Positions 13,069 to 26,169 of a DNA stretch of 64,000 bases are shown here, in pieces. The notes beneath the pieces are model-generated. The model was not told the origin of the DNA and searched no databases. It worked only from the letters and a program-made list of their open reading frames with translations. Source of the stretch: Microbulbifer yueqingensis (GTDB taxonomy: Bacteria > Pseudomonadota > Gammaproteobacteria > Pseudomonadales > Cellvibrionaceae); the NCBI RefSeq assembly GCF_900100355.1, contig NZ_FNFH01000004.1, positions 186,001 through 250,000 of the forward strand, given 5' to 3'. Positions within the stretch are counted from its first letter, which is position 1. Each line of letters starts with the position of its first letter. The translations under genes and the position numbers were made by a program.

Positions 13069-14445
13069 TTACTTGCCGATACAGAAGCTGCCGAAGATCT
13101 TGCCGAGCAGCTCGTCGGCGCTAACCGCGCCGGTAATTTCCCCCAGGGATTGCTGGGCCTGGCGGAGATCCTCCGCCAGCAGCTCGCCGGCACCACTTTC
13201 ATGCAGCTGGGCGGCGCCCTGTTCGATGAAGGCGCGGGTGCGGGACAGTGCCTCCAGGTGGCGGCGGCGGGCGCTGAAGTTGCCCTCGGCGGCCCCGCTA
13301 AAGCCCATGCACTGCTTCAGGTGCTGTTTCAGTGCGTCCAGGCCGGCGCCGGTTTTCGCGCTTATGGCGATGACGGGGACGCCATCGGTATGGGCCTGCA
13401 GGCCGGCGCTGTAATCGGTCAGGTCGATCTTGTTCAGGACCAGGGTCAGCTTCTCCGGGTCCGGGAGGCGCTCGGTAAATTCCGGCCAGACTGCAGCCGG
13501 GTCCAGGGAATGGGCCTGCTCCGCGTCCACTACCAGCAGGACCCGATCAGCATGGCGTATTTCCTCCCAGGCGCGCTGGATACCGATCCGCTCCACCTGG
13601 TCCGGGGAGTCGCGCAGCCCTGCGGTGTCGGAGAACTGGAGAGGCATACCCTCGATGTGGACATGCTCGCGGAGGATGTCCCGCGTGGTACCGGCGATAT
13701 CGGTGACGATGGCCGCCTCCCGGCCGGCCAGTGCATTCAGCAGGCTCGACTTGCCAGCATTGGGGCGGCCGGCGATGGCCACCTGCATGCCCTCCCGCAT
13801 GATGCTTCCCTGCCGTGCCTGGACCTCCACCGCTGCGAGTTGCTGTAGCAGCTGGTCCAGATCGGCCGCGACCTTGCCGTCAGCGAGGAAATCGATTTCC
13901 TCTTCGGGAAAATCGATCGACGCTTCGACATAGATGCGCAGGTGCATCAAAGAATCGGTTAAATCTTCGATTTTTTCGGAGAAGGCACCTTGTAGTGACC
14001 GCATCGCATTGCGGGCAGCCTGGGCGCTCCCGGCCTCGATCAGGTCGGCAATGGCCTCGGCCTGGGCCAGGTCGATCTTGTCGTTCAGGAAAGCGCGCTC
14101 AGAGAACTCGCCCGGGCGGGCCTGGCGGGCACCCTCCTCGATGCAGGCCTGGAGCAACTGGTCGAGGATTACCGGTCCCCCGTGCCCCTGCAGTTCTACC
14201 ACGTCCTCCCCGGTAAAGGAGTTGGGGCCCGGGAAGAACAGGGCTATGCCCTGGTCCAGCAGCTGCCCGTCGTGGCGAAAGTCGCGGTAGTGCGCCTGGC
14301 GCGGTTGCAGGGGGCGCTCGCCGGCGATTGCCCGCGCGATATTGGCGGCATCGGGGCCGGACAGGCGGATGACACCGATGCCGCCGCGGCCCGGTGCGGT
14401 GGCGACCGCGGCGATGGTATCCCGGTTGAGGTTCTGTGATGACAT
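13069..14445 (-). CDS. mnmE: tRNA modification GTPase MnmE
   Basis: 458 residues. The N-terminal folate-binding domain (1-120) begins with [16 protein letters not shown]. The inserted G domain carries GRPNAGKSS (226-234), the switch sequence DIAGTTRD and the NKID specificity motif. The C-terminus ends CIGK (455-458), whose Cys is required for modification activity. Partner of MnmG. Confidence 0.98.
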   Translation of the reverse strand: MSSQNLNRDTIAAVATAPGRGGIGVIRLSGPDAANIARAIAGERPLQPRQAHYRDFRHDGQLLDQGIALFFPGPNSFTGEDVVELQGHGGPVILDQLLQACIEEGARQARPGEFSERAFLNDKIDLAQAEAIADLIEAGSAQAARNAMRSLQGAFSEKIEDLTDSLMHLRIYVEASIDFPEEEIDFLADGKVAADLDQLLQQLAAVEVQARQGSIMREGMQVAIAGRPNAGKSSLLNALAGREAAIVTDIAGTTRDILREHVHIEGMPLQFSDTAGLRDSPDQVERIGIQRAWEEIRHADRVLLVVDAEQAHSLDPAAVWPEFTERLPDPEKLTLVLNKIDLTDYSAGLQAHTDGVPVIAISAKTGAGLDALKQHLKQCMGFSGAAEGNFSARRRHLEALSRTRAFIEQGAAQLHESGAGELLAEDLRQAQQSLGEITGAVSADELLGKIFGSFCIGK

Positions 14446-14488
14446 GGGAGAAGTTTATCCGACTGGGAGTTTTCTGCGCTGTAACGAA

Positions 14489-14513
14489 ACAGGGCCGCGA
14501 AGTGCGGCCCTGT
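14489..14513 (-). terminator. Strong hairpin after yidC, probable terminator
   Basis: Perfect 10-bp stem ACAGGGCCGC (14489-14498) / GCGGCCCTGT (14504-14513) with a five-base loop, 22 bp after the yidC stop. On the minus strand it is followed only by GTTTCG, so the U-tract is poor. It may attenuate transcription into mnmE rather than stop it. Confidence 0.55.
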
Positions 14514-14535
14514 GTCTTGAAACCTGGTGGCGGGC

Positions 14536-16194
14536 CTACTTGGCGCCGCCCTCGATCTGCTTGTTGAGGTACCAGGTCTGCGCGATGGTAATCAGGTTGT
14601 TGGCAATCCAGTAGAGCACGAGGCCCGCCGGGAACCACAGGAAGAAGAAAGTCATCATCAGCGGCATCAGCTGCATGATGCGGGCCTGGGTCGGGTCGGT
14701 GGGCTGTGGCTGCAGTTTCTGCATGAGCCACATAGTCGCGCCCATGATGACTGGCAGGATGAAGTAGGGGTCCTTGACTGAAAGGTCGTTGATCCACAGG
14801 ATCCAGGGCGCGTGGCGCAGCTCGACGGTCTCCATCAGCATCCAGTAGAGGCCGATGAATACCGGCATTTGCAGCAGGATCGGGAAGCAGCCACCCATCG
14901 GGTTGATCTTCTCGCGGCGGTAGAGCTTCATTGTCTCTTCCGCCAGTTTCTGGCGATTGTCCTTGTACTGCTCCTGCAGCTTCTTCATCTGCGGCGCGAA
15001 CTTGCGCATGCGCGCCATGGACTTGATGCCGGCCGCGCTCAGTGGGTACAGCAGCGCCTTGATAAAGACGGTGAGCAGGATGATCGCCCAGCCCCAGTTG
15101 CTGACGATGTGCTCCTGGATAAAGTGCAGTACCCGGAACAGTGGCTTGGCGATCCACCACAGCCAGCCGTAGTCGACGGTCAGGTCCAGGTAGGGGGAAA
15201 TCTCCTCGAGCCGGTAGACGTCCTTGGGGCCGGCATAAAAGGATGCGTCCAGTTCACCCTGGGTGCCCGGGGCGATCTGTACCGGCGGCGCCACGAATCG
15301 CATCGCGAAGAGGTCGTTGCGCAGCTGGCGCAGTTCGAAGGTGTTGCGCATGTCCTGCGGGGGAACCCAGGCGCTGAGGAAATAGTGCTGGACCATGGCC
15401 ACCCAGCCGCCTTCGATCGTGACGGTGGTGGGCTTCTCGGCGATTTCCTCGAAATCCTGCTTGAAGTAGTTTTCCTCCGGGGTGCGCAGGGCGGCACCGA
15501 GGAACGGCGACATGCCGATGCCCGCGTCGGTGGGCGGCATGTGGGTGTCGCGCTTGATCTGCCCGTACATGGCCGCGGACCAGGGGGCCGCGGACGTGTT
15601 GTCCACCAGGTAGGTAACGCCGATCAGGTAGTCGCCGCGGTTAAAGGTGTAACGCTTGGTGATGTTGGCCCCTTCCTGTCGCAGGGTGAGGTCCACGGTC
15701 AGGGTGTCCTGTCCCTCCGCGAGGGCATAGCGGGTATCGGCAACGCTATACAGCGGGCGCCCTTTGGCGCTGTCGGTGCCGTTCTGGCCGATCAGGCCAC
15801 TCTGGGAGACGTAGGTGGCATCGCGGGTCTGTTTCAGCAGCAGCAGGGGCTGGTCAGGGGTATCCCGCTCCTGGGCGTACTCGCGCAGGGCCACCTTGAC
15901 GATATCGCCGCCGCGGGGGTCGATCAGCAGGTCGAAGACATCGGTGGTCACGCTGACCAGTTGCTTGCTGGGCGCCGCGGCCTCAGCGGCTGGGCGCCCC
16001 TGCTGTAACTGGGGCACGTCGGTGCCATTGTCGGTGCTGGTGCTGGTGCCGGGGACGGTGGCGCCCTGTCCGGCGGTGACGATTTCGCGGTCGATTTCCG
16101 GGGCTCGCCGTTCCTGGAATGCATTCCACTGGAAAATCAGGGCGAGTACAACTGCGGCGATTCCGCCCAGCAGCGCGTAACGTGGCCAATCCAT
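14536..16194 (-). CDS. yidC: Membrane protein insertase YidC
   Basis: 552 residues. An N-terminal membrane anchor (about 7-25) is followed by a large periplasmic beta-domain (about 60-340) and a five-helix insertase core whose first core helix contains NWGWAIILLTVFIKALLYPLS. The conserved cytoplasmic hairpin includes KMKKL-like QMKKLQEQYKDNRQKLAEE. The product inserts and folds inner-membrane proteins, including Fo subunit c encoded in the same window. Sits downstream of yidD. Confidence 0.98.
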   Translation of the reverse strand: MDWPRYALLGGIAAVVLALIFQWNAFQERRAPEIDREIVTAGQGATVPGTSTSTDNGTDVPQLQQGRPAAEAAAPSKQLVSVTTDVFDLLIDPRGGDIVKVALREYAQERDTPDQPLLLLKQTRDATYVSQSGLIGQNGTDSAKGRPLYSVADTRYALAEGQDTLTVDLTLRQEGANITKRYTFNRGDYLIGVTYLVDNTSAAPWSAAMYGQIKRDTHMPPTDAGIGMSPFLGAALRTPEENYFKQDFEEIAEKPTTVTIEGGWVAMVQHYFLSAWVPPQDMRNTFELRQLRNDLFAMRFVAPPVQIAPGTQGELDASFYAGPKDVYRLEEISPYLDLTVDYGWLWWIAKPLFRVLHFIQEHIVSNWGWAIILLTVFIKALLYPLSAAGIKSMARMRKFAPQMKKLQEQYKDNRQKLAEETMKLYRREKINPMGGCFPILLQMPVFIGLYWMLMETVELRHAPWILWINDLSVKDPYFILPVIMGATMWLMQKLQPQPTDPTQARIMQLMPLMMTFFFLWFPAGLVLYWIANNLITIAQTWYLNKQIEGGAK

Positions 16195-16225
16195 CTTGTT
16201 TCCTGGGGTATCTTCTAGAAGTTTG

Positions 16226-16459
16226 CTATTGGTCTTTCGTGTCGGGAGCGGGTGGAACCGGATCCAGGCCGCCGGGGTGCCAAGGGTGGCATTTTATAAG
16301 GCGGCGGCCGCTTAAATAACCCCCTTTCAGGAATCCATGTGCTTTTAATGCCTCTTCCGCATAATGCGAGCAGGTGGGGTAGAAGCGGCACTGGTTCCCC
16401 ACCCACGGGCTGAGCAGGTAGCGGTAGACATGGATCAGCCTGATTGCCAGCCAGCTCAT
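16226..16459 (-). CDS. yidD: Membrane protein insertion efficiency factor YidD
   Basis: 77 residues from ATG 16459 (MSWLAIRLIHVYRYLLSPW). The start is supported by a 4-bp ATGA overlap with the rnpA stop, the typical arrangement. The family signature CRFYPTCSHYAEEAL with three conserved cysteines (including CHPWHPGG) is present. An amphipathic N-terminal helix is thought to sit at the inner membrane near YidC. Confidence 0.95.
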   Translation of the reverse strand: MSWLAIRLIHVYRYLLSPWVGNQCRFYPTCSHYAEEALKAHGFLKGGYLSGRRLIKCHPWHPGGLDPVPPAPDTKDQ

Positions 16460-16851
16460 CGCTTCCGCGCCCCTTCCTTTTGTTCCTGTACCCGGCGGGC
16501 GAGTTTGCGCCACTGCTTGTCAAAGAGCTTGGCCAGGATCGCCTTGTCCATATCGCCTATACCCGGTCGTGCAATCACGACGGCATCGATGGCCGGAAGG
16601 GAGTGCTGGCGCAGGCGGAAGGTTTCCCGGGCGATGCGCTTGATCCGGTTGCGGTCCGCTGCATTGCGGACGTGCTTTTTGGCAATGACGAGACCCAGGC
16701 GCGGATGCCCGAGGTCGTTGTGGACGGCGAGGATGAGGAGACTGGGATGTGCGGCGCGCACCTGGGTGCCGGAAAAGACGGCGCGGTACTCTGCCGCATT
16801 GAGCAGGCGCAGCGGCTTGGCAAATCCGAAGTCGCTGCGTTGCTCTTGCAT
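16456..16851 (-). CDS. rnpA: Ribonuclease P protein component
   Basis: 131 residues from ATG 16851 (MQEQRSDFGFAKPLRLLN). The RNR motif region ADRNRIKRIARETFRL, which contacts pre-tRNA, is intact, as is the highly basic C-terminus. Longer in-frame starts would extend into the rpmH intergenic space and are rejected. It lies 34 bp after rpmH and overlaps yidD by 4 bp. Confidence 0.97.
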   Translation of the reverse strand: MQEQRSDFGFAKPLRLLNAAEYRAVFSGTQVRAAHPSLLILAVHNDLGHPRLGLVIAKKHVRNAADRNRIKRIARETFRLRQHSLPAIDAVVIARPGIGDMDKAILAKLFDKQWRKLARRVQEQKEGARKR

Positions 16852-16885
16852 ATATAGAGAGGGGCTTCCCGCGGGCGGGAGCCTC

Positions 16886-17020
16886 TTATGCAGACAGTAC
16901 CTTGCGGCCTTTCGCGCGACGACGGGCCAGTACCTTGCGACCGTTCTTGGTTGCCATGCGAGCACGGAAGCCGTGGTTGCGCTTGCGCTTCAAGTTGCTG
17001 GGTTGGAATGTACGCTTCAT
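16886..17020 (-). CDS. rpmH: 50S ribosomal protein L34
   Basis: A 44-residue gene read directly from the sequence: ATG at 17020-17018, TAA at 16888-16886. The protein begins [18 protein letters not shown] and ends KGRKVLSA, identical in length and pattern to Pseudomonas L34. It is highly basic. First gene of the rpmH-rnpA-yidD-yidC unit, transcribed away from dnaA. Confidence 0.98.
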   Translation of the reverse strand: MKRTFQPSNLKRKRNHGFRARMATKNGRKVLARRRAKGRKVLSA

Positions 17021-17128
17021 GGTCTTGCTACCTGAGACTTTGTATTCGGAAAATCGTGGGGCTTCCCCCGGCCGCGGCCCTTGCCCCCGGCCCGCTGCGG
17101 GCGGAGCTGTGCACTGCGAAGGCGGCGG

Positions 17129-17157
17129 ATTGTATAGAAAGACACCAGCTAAATCAA
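17129..17157 (-). promoter_or_regulatory. Probable rpmH promoter
   Basis: On the minus strand TTGATT (17157-17152) is separated by 17 bp from TACAAT (17134-17129), about 110 bp upstream of rpmH. The two hexamers match sigma-70 consensus at 5/6 (TACAAT) and 4/6 (TTGATT). Start site not verified. Confidence 0.6.
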
Positions 17158-17291
17158 CGCGGGCGGGGCGCGAAACGCGCTTTTTTGTTCATGCCCGACG
17201 GGTTAAGTCTAGCTTCCGGATCCGGCCCTGAGGTTGGGCGCCGCTCTCGGAGAGGTGCCCACCGGTTGGTCCCAAGATATCAACAGCTCCG

Positions 17292-17430
17292 TGTGGATAA
17301 CTTTCCCCGCATTGGTCGGTATGCTGGTTAGAAATTATGCAAATTGTTGAAACTAGGGTATTTTTTTGCCGAATTTTTTTAGTAAAAAGCCTTTCGCTTG
17401 TGGATAACCGGTGGTGGGGAAAGGTATAAT
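17292..17430 (+). promoter_or_regulatory. dnaA promoter with two perfect DnaA boxes (second oriC candidate)
   Basis: Two perfect TGTGGATAA 9-mers lie at 17292-17300 and 17399-17407 in the 510-bp rpmH-dnaA gap, with an AT-rich stretch between them (17321-17390). A perfect TATAAT (17425-17430) follows the second box by 17 bp. The box therefore occupies the -35 position, which suggests DnaA autorepression. In Pseudomonas the functional oriC lies in this interval. Only two perfect boxes are visible here, so origin activity is uncertain. The rest of the gap (17158-17291, 17431-17530) shows no gene. Confidence 0.65.
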
Positions 17431-17530
17431 CCCCGTCTCTTTTGCGCGGTGCCGGTGCGCTCCCGGGTGGAGTGCCGGCCGGTTTCGCCGCGATGATAAT
17501 TTCTATATTTGTGGTTTTTTGGGGGGTTCC

Positions 17531-19081
17531 TTGTCTGAGTCCGTTTGGAAGCAGTGTGCGTCCTGTTTGCAGGATGAATTGCCCGCACAGCAATTCAACA
17601 CCTGGATACGGCCCCTGCGGGTGACTTCAGCGGCGGCCGGTGAGTTGCGTCTGCAGGCCCCTAACCGGTTCGTACTGGATTGGGTCAACGGGAAGTTCCT
17701 CAACCGCATACGGGAGCTGGTGGCACATTACAGTGGCGGGCAGGTACCCGACATCGTACTGGAGTCGGCTGCCCGGGCCACGGCGCCGCGGTTTTCCCGC
17801 GGCAGGCGTGGCGCGGAGGCCCCGGCAGATGGTGGGCGGCGCGCGGTTGCAGCCCCGGTCAGCGAGGAGGGTGTCGCCCCGCAGGCGGTTGCGGCGGAGG
17901 AGGCAACAGCCGACCAGGTGAGTAGTCATGAGTTGGCGCTTACTGACGTGCGGGCCCCGGCACCGGCCGGGCCCGCGGTGCCCGCAGCCGGTGCCAGCCC
18001 CACCGGCCGTGCGGCCGCCGAGGGTGGGCGCAACGTGGAGGTGGAGGGGGCGATCAAGCACGGCAGTTCCCTCAACCGCAATTTCACCTTTACCTCTTTT
18101 GTTGAAGGCAAGTCGAACCAGCTGGGCTTGGCGGCGGCGCAGCAGATCGCCGATAACCCCGGTGGGGCCTATAATCCCCTCTTTATTTACGGCGGTGTGG
18201 GGCTCGGCAAGACCCACCTCATGCATGCGGTTGGCAACGCGCTGCTGGAGCGCAACCCCAACGCAAAGGTGGTGTATCTGCACTCCGAGCGGTTCGTAGC
18301 CGATATGGTCAAGGCGCTGCAGCTCAATGCCATCAGTGACTTCAAGCGTTACTACCGCTCGGTGGATGCGCTGTTGATCGATGACATCCAGTTCTTTGCC
18401 GGCAAGGAGCGTTCCCAGGAGGAGTTTTTCCACACCTTCAACGCGTTGCTGGAGGGGGGGCAGCAGATCATCCTGACCTGCGATCGTTACCCGAAAGAGA
18501 TCGACGGGCTTGAGGAGCGCCTGAAATCCCGTTTTGGTTGGGGCCTTACGGTTGCAGTGGAGCCGCCCGAGCTCGAAACTCGCGTGGCCATCCTGATGAA
18601 GAAAGCTGAGCAGGTAGGTGTCGACCTGCCGCACGACTCCGCTTTCTTTATTGCCCAGCGTATCCGCAGCAATGTGCGCGAACTTGAGGGCGCCCTGCGA
18701 CGCGTGGTGGCGAACGCCCAGTTCACGGGCCGCCCGATCGACGACGTACTGGTCCGCGAGGCGCTGAAGGACCTGCTGGCGCTTCAGGATCGACTGGTCA
18801 GTATCGACAATATCCAGCGGGTGGTGGCGGAGTATTACAAGATCAAGGTAGCTGACCTGTTATCCAAGCGCCGCAGCCGCTCGGTGGCGCGTCCGCGCCA
18901 GGTTGCCATGTCGCTTGCCAAGGAGCTGACCAATCACAGCCTGCCGGAGATCGGTGATGCATTTGGTGGCCGGGATCACACGACGGTGTTACACGCCTGT
19001 CGTAAAATCCGGGAGTTGCAGGAGTCCGACGGGGATATCCGAGAGGACGTGAAACTGTTAACGCGCTCCCTGACCACCTGA
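17531..19081 (+). CDS. dnaA: Chromosomal replication initiator protein DnaA
   Basis: 516 residues starting at TTG 17531 ([18 protein letters not shown]), preceded by GGGGGG five bases upstream; this matches Pseudomonas DnaA N-termini. Domain I spans about 1-80. Domain II is a long Ala/Pro/Gly-rich linker (about 85-175). The AAA+ domain has Walker [10 protein letters not shown] (221-229) and LLIDDIQFF. Domain IV carries the DnaA-box-recognising [15 protein letters not shown]. An upstream in-frame ATG/GTG extension (from 17411) is rejected because it covers the promoter. Confidence 0.97.
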   Translation: MSESVWKQCASCLQDELPAQQFNTWIRPLRVTSAAAGELRLQAPNRFVLDWVNGKFLNRIRELVAHYSGGQVPDIVLESAARATAPRFSRGRRGAEAPADGGRRAVAAPVSEEGVAPQAVAAEEATADQVSSHELALTDVRAPAPAGPAVPAAGASPTGRAAAEGGRNVEVEGAIKHGSSLNRNFTFTSFVEGKSNQLGLAAAQQIADNPGGAYNPLFIYGGVGLGKTHLMHAVGNALLERNPNAKVVYLHSERFVADMVKALQLNAISDFKRYYRSVDALLIDDIQFFAGKERSQEEFFHTFNALLEGGQQIILTCDRYPKEIDGLEERLKSRFGWGLTVAVEPPELETRVAILMKKAEQVGVDLPHDSAFFIAQRIRSNVRELEGALRRVVANAQFTGRPIDDVLVREALKDLLALQDRLVSIDNIQRVVAEYYKIKVADLLSKRRSRSVARPRQVAMSLAKELTNHSLPEIGDAFGGRDHTTVLHACRKIRELQESDGDIREDVKLLTRSLTT

Positions 19082-19112
19082 ACCAATAAACGACAATACA
19101 AGGCGAAAGACC

Positions 19113-20219
19113 ATGAAATTCAATGTGAGCCGGGACGCCCTCCTGAAACCGCTGCAGCTGGTCGCCGGCGTGGTGGAGAAACGCCAGACCCTGCCGGTAC
19201 TAGCCAACGTGCTGATGCAACTGCAAGGCCAGGAGTTATCCCTTACCGGTACCGACCTGGAAGTGGAGATCGTCGGCAGGCTGCCGGTGGACGGGGTTGA
19301 GCTTGAAGGGGAGGTGACTGTCCCGGCGCGCAAACTGCTGGATATCTGCCGTTCCCTGCCGGATGGCGCCGAGCTCAAGTTTGAGCGGGACGGTGAGCGG
19401 CTGATTCTCCGCAGCGGGCGCAGCCGTTTCCAGCTGTCCACCCTGCCGGCCACCGATTTCCCCAACCAGGAGGAGACGAGTGCGCAGACCCGCTTCTCGA
19501 TCTCGCAGCGCGAGATCCGTCGGCTGATCGAGGCCACAGGGTTCGCCATGGCGCAACAGGACGTGCGTTACTACCTGAACGGCCTGCTGCTCGAGTGCCG
19601 GCCGCAGCAGTTGCGCGCGGTCGCGACCGACGGACACCGGCTGGCGATGTGTGACCGGGACGCCCCGGGTCTCAATGTGGATAGCCCCCTGCAGGCAATT
19701 GTGCCGCGCAAGGGCGTGCTCGAACTGGGCCGCCTGCTGGAGGATACTGACGCACCGGCCGAGGTGGTGCTCGGGAATAACCATATCCGGGTAATCAGCG
19801 GCCAGTTCACGTTTACCTCCAAACTGGTGGATGGGAAGTTCCCGGATTACGAGCGGGTGCTGCCGCGGGCTACCGGCAACGAGATCTACGCAGACCGCCA
19901 GGCGCTGCGCCAGGCGTTTTCCCGTGCTGCCATCCTGTCCAATGAGAAGTACCGTGGTGTGCGCCTGCAGGTTTCGGAAGGCCTGCTGCAGATCGTTGCC
20001 AACAACCCTGAGCAGGAAGAGGCGGAAGAGCAGGTGGTAGTGGATTATGTTGGTGAGCCGCTGGAGATCGGCTTCAACGTCAGCTACCTGCTTGACGTAA
20101 CGGCGGCCATCCACAGCGACCAGATCCGTATCGGGCTGGCTGACGCCAATAGCAGTGCACTGCTTCAACAGCCGGAAGAGGGTGATGCTCTCTATGTGAT
20201 CATGCCGATGCGGCTGTAA
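19113..20219 (+). CDS. dnaN: DNA polymerase III beta sliding clamp
   Basis: 368 residues in three repeated clamp domains. It starts MKFNVSRDALLKPLQLVAGVVEKR and ends with the invariant YVIMPMRL, whose residues form part of the hydrophobic partner-binding pocket. The ring-shaped dimer tethers polymerase to DNA. It lies 31 bp after dnaA, presumably cotranscribed. Confidence 0.99.
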   Translation: MKFNVSRDALLKPLQLVAGVVEKRQTLPVLANVLMQLQGQELSLTGTDLEVEIVGRLPVDGVELEGEVTVPARKLLDICRSLPDGAELKFERDGERLILRSGRSRFQLSTLPATDFPNQEETSAQTRFSISQREIRRLIEATGFAMAQQDVRYYLNGLLLECRPQQLRAVATDGHRLAMCDRDAPGLNVDSPLQAIVPRKGVLELGRLLEDTDAPAEVVLGNNHIRVISGQFTFTSKLVDGKFPDYERVLPRATGNEIYADRQALRQAFSRAAILSNEKYRGVRLQVSEGLLQIVANNPEQEEAEEQVVVDYVGEPLEIGFNVSYLLDVTAAIHSDQIRIGLADANSSALLQQPEEGDALYVIMPMRL

Positions 20220-20258
20220 CCTCTGTTTGTGAATCTCGCCAGATTTCCCTCCCTGATT

Positions 20259-20287
20259 GCTGCCGAAGCCGGCCCGGTTTCGGCAGC
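20259..20287 (+). terminator. Hairpin between dnaN and recF, possible attenuator
   Basis: Nine-bp stem GCTGCCGAA (20259-20267) / TTCGGCAGC (20279-20287) with an 11-base GC-rich loop, followed by TTCATCTT. The T-tract is weak, so it may lower rather than end transcription into recF, as is plausible for a gene needed at low level. Confidence 0.4.
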
Positions 20288-20335
20288 TTCATCTTCCCCC
20301 GACCTCTCGGTCCGGTTGCCGAAAGCGGAGGCGCT

Positions 20336-23886
<3,551 letters not shown>

Positions 23887-23936
23887 TCAGCCCCCGGCTG
23901 ACGAGGTGTTCAAGGCCGCCGCCGGCGAGTGAGTGA

Positions 23937-24890
23937 ATGCTTACTAATCCGGCGGGCGGCAGGACACTGTTTTACGCGTTGTATGAGACTGGCAAACTTT
24001 CCATGCAGCAGATATCCAAGCGACAGAAGGACCACGGCCATACTCCCCAGGTGGCTGTCAGAGTCGCACCGACGCCCCGGGGCCGGGCTATCTGGCGGCC
24101 AGCGGCGATACTGGCCGCCGGTGCTGTCTTTATCCTGCTCGCCTTCCAGCCGTTTGGCACTGCCGGCGACACCCTGCCATTCAAAGGACTGAAGCTCGCG
24201 GGTTATGCCCTGCCGGTCGCGTTGGCAGCCATGTTTGGAGGCATATGCCGGCACCTTCTCATCGCGCGGCGGGCGTCCGCCCGTGGCCGCTGGTGGTTTG
24301 AGAGTCTCGTGGCACTGGTGACATTGCTACTGGCCGCTCCCCTGAGTTATTGCTACTTCGTGCTGGTGATCAGTCCCCATCCCTGGACGCTGGACGGAAT
24401 GCTCTACTTCTTCCGGCTGGCCTTCCTCGTGGGGGCACTACCCACTGCTTACCTGGTCCATTCAACCGTAACTGCCGAGCGCAACCGCCCCCGGCCGGCG
24501 GGCAACCCGGAACCTGCTGCTCCGGCGGCAGAACCCGGCACACGAGAGCTGGAGCTGATCGGGGAAAATCGGGGCGATCGAATCAGGCTGCCCCAGTCGG
24601 CGATTCTCTGGATAAGTTCCGCCGATAATTACTGTGAGATATTCCACGATGCCCGGGGCGGGGTCGCTGTACACCTGTTACGCTCCAGCCTGACGGCCCT
24701 CGAGCGACAGCTGCAGCACACCAGCATGGTACGCTGCCACCGGGGCTACCTGGTTAACCTCGATCGTGTCATCTGGGCTTCCGGAAACTCAGCCGGCTAT
24801 CGGCTCACGCTCGACGGCACCGACACCACCATCCCGGTGTCCCGTCGCTATGTCGCCGGTCTGCAGCCACAGCTCTCTCGCATTTCCTGA
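23937..24890 (+). CDS. Membrane-bound LytTR-family transcriptional regulator
   Basis: 317 residues as drawn from ATG 23937; a start at an internal ATG (24003, MQQISKRQKD) is also possible. The middle has four hydrophobic segments (roughly 54-72, 81-103, 124-148, 157-176). The C-terminal 100 residues are a LytTR DNA-binding domain (ILWISSADNYCEIF, then MVRCHRGYLVNLDRVIWA and PVSRRYVAGL). There is no receiver domain, so it is a one-component membrane regulator. Its target is unknown. It follows gyrB by 50 bp and precedes the S41 peptidase by 171 bp. Confidence 0.88.
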   Translation: MLTNPAGGRTLFYALYETGKLSMQQISKRQKDHGHTPQVAVRVAPTPRGRAIWRPAAILAAGAVFILLAFQPFGTAGDTLPFKGLKLAGYALPVALAAMFGGICRHLLIARRASARGRWWFESLVALVTLLLAAPLSYCYFVLVISPHPWTLDGMLYFFRLAFLVGALPTAYLVHSTVTAERNRPRPAGNPEPAAPAAEPGTRELELIGENRGDRIRLPQSAILWISSADNYCEIFHDARGGVAVHLLRSSLTALERQLQHTSMVRCHRGYLVNLDRVIWASGNSAGYRLTLDGTDTTIPVSRRYVAGLQPQLSRIS

Positions 24891-25061
24891 AGCAGGCGGT
24901 CAGCGGGGCAGCGCTAGCGTTTGCCACCCGTCCCTGCCCCTTGCCGTTCCTCCCAGCAATCCCGCCACCCGTACCTGAAACCGCCTGTTCACCCCAAACT
25001 GTTCGCCCATGGAGACGCCAGACCAATACGCTGGCTTCACCAACAAAACAGGAGGGCAGGC

Positions 25062-26099
25062 ATGTCTCGCTACACCTTAAGATCCATTCAGGCACTCTTC
25101 CTCACCGCGGCGGTGATCGCGGCCCCGGCCGGCGCGCGCGATCCCGGGCAGGCGCCCGCGTCCCACGACGTTGACTACCGGGAGGTGCTGGAAACCATCA
25201 TCGACACCACCGAGCGAAACCTTTACGACCCGGCCCAGCTCGACCATCCCGCCTGGGTAGGGATAAAAGAAGCGGCCGAGGCGCCCCTGCCGGCGTTCGA
25301 TAGCCGGGCGGCTTTTTCCCGCTGGTTCTGGCAGCGCGCACAGAAACTGCCGTTCAGTCATTACGGTGTTACCGTGCAACGCCCACGCGCTTCCGGCGCC
25401 GCAGCATCGAGTGGAGACGGGAAAAGCGCGGATCTTTACGAGCTGGAGAGGCTGGAAGCGCAGACCGTTTATCTCCGCGTACGCTCGTTCAGCGGCCGCC
25501 GGGCCGGAATGGAAAGCGTGATCGAGCAGCTGGATCGCATGGCGCCGGAAAAGCTGATCCTAGACCTGCGTGGCAACGGTGGCGGCAGCGTGGAAGCGGC
25601 GCTGCCTCTCGCCAATTACCTGGTCGGTGAGACCATGGACGGCGGCGCCTTCGTCACCCGCCGCTGGTTTGACCAGCACGGGCGCGCCCCCACCGGTGAC
25701 GACTTTGCCAAATTCCCGCCATTCACGGCTGCCAGTTTCAGGCTGATTCGTGAAGGTATCCACACCCAGGAGGGGCTCCGCCTGCAGCTCACAGGGCATC
25801 CAAGCCCCTTCACCGGCCGGATCCTGATACTCACCGATGGCGACACCGCTAGCACCTGTGAGCCATTCGTCTACGGGCTCCAGCGGAGCGGCCGTGCCAC
25901 CCTGGTAGGGGAAACCACCGCCGGCAAGATGTTGAACGGGGAGGCCTTCGCCGTGGGCCCGGGGCTGACACTCTTCATGCCCACTGCGGATTACTACACG
26001 GTCGACGGCAAGCGTCTCGATGGAAGGGGGGTAGCGCCGGATATCGAAGTGCCCTCAGCCGACGCACTGGCCACGGCGGTCGAGCTCCTGCGCGGCTAG
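25062..26099 (+). CDS. Secreted S41-family peptidase
   Basis: 345 residues from ATG 25062 with GGAGGG upstream, and a signal peptide (about 1-25, cleavage after AGA). The S41 fold is shown by LILDLRGNGGGS (166-176), the nucleophile region DGDTASTCEP (Ser264) and TTAGKMLNG (Lys289 as the probable catalytic lysine). It ends with VDGKRLDGRGVAPDIEVP, typical of the family. No PDZ domain is evident. Probably a periplasmic or exported protease of unknown substrate, perhaps controlled by the LytTR gene upstream (inference). Confidence 0.88.
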   Translation: MSRYTLRSIQALFLTAAVIAAPAGARDPGQAPASHDVDYREVLETIIDTTERNLYDPAQLDHPAWVGIKEAAEAPLPAFDSRAAFSRWFWQRAQKLPFSHYGVTVQRPRASGAAASSGDGKSADLYELERLEAQTVYLRVRSFSGRRAGMESVIEQLDRMAPEKLILDLRGNGGGSVEAALPLANYLVGETMDGGAFVTRRWFDQHGRAPTGDDFAKFPPFTAASFRLIREGIHTQEGLRLQLTGHPSPFTGRILILTDGDTASTCEPFVYGLQRSGRATLVGETTAGKMLNGEAFAVGPGLTLFMPTADYYTVDGKRLDGRGVAPDIEVPSADALATAVELLRG

Positions 26100-26169
26100 A
26101 CATAATGAGAGATAGAGGGTGTGGAGTTGGTGGGGACTCACAAACCCGTGCCGACCAGGGGGCTGCAAG

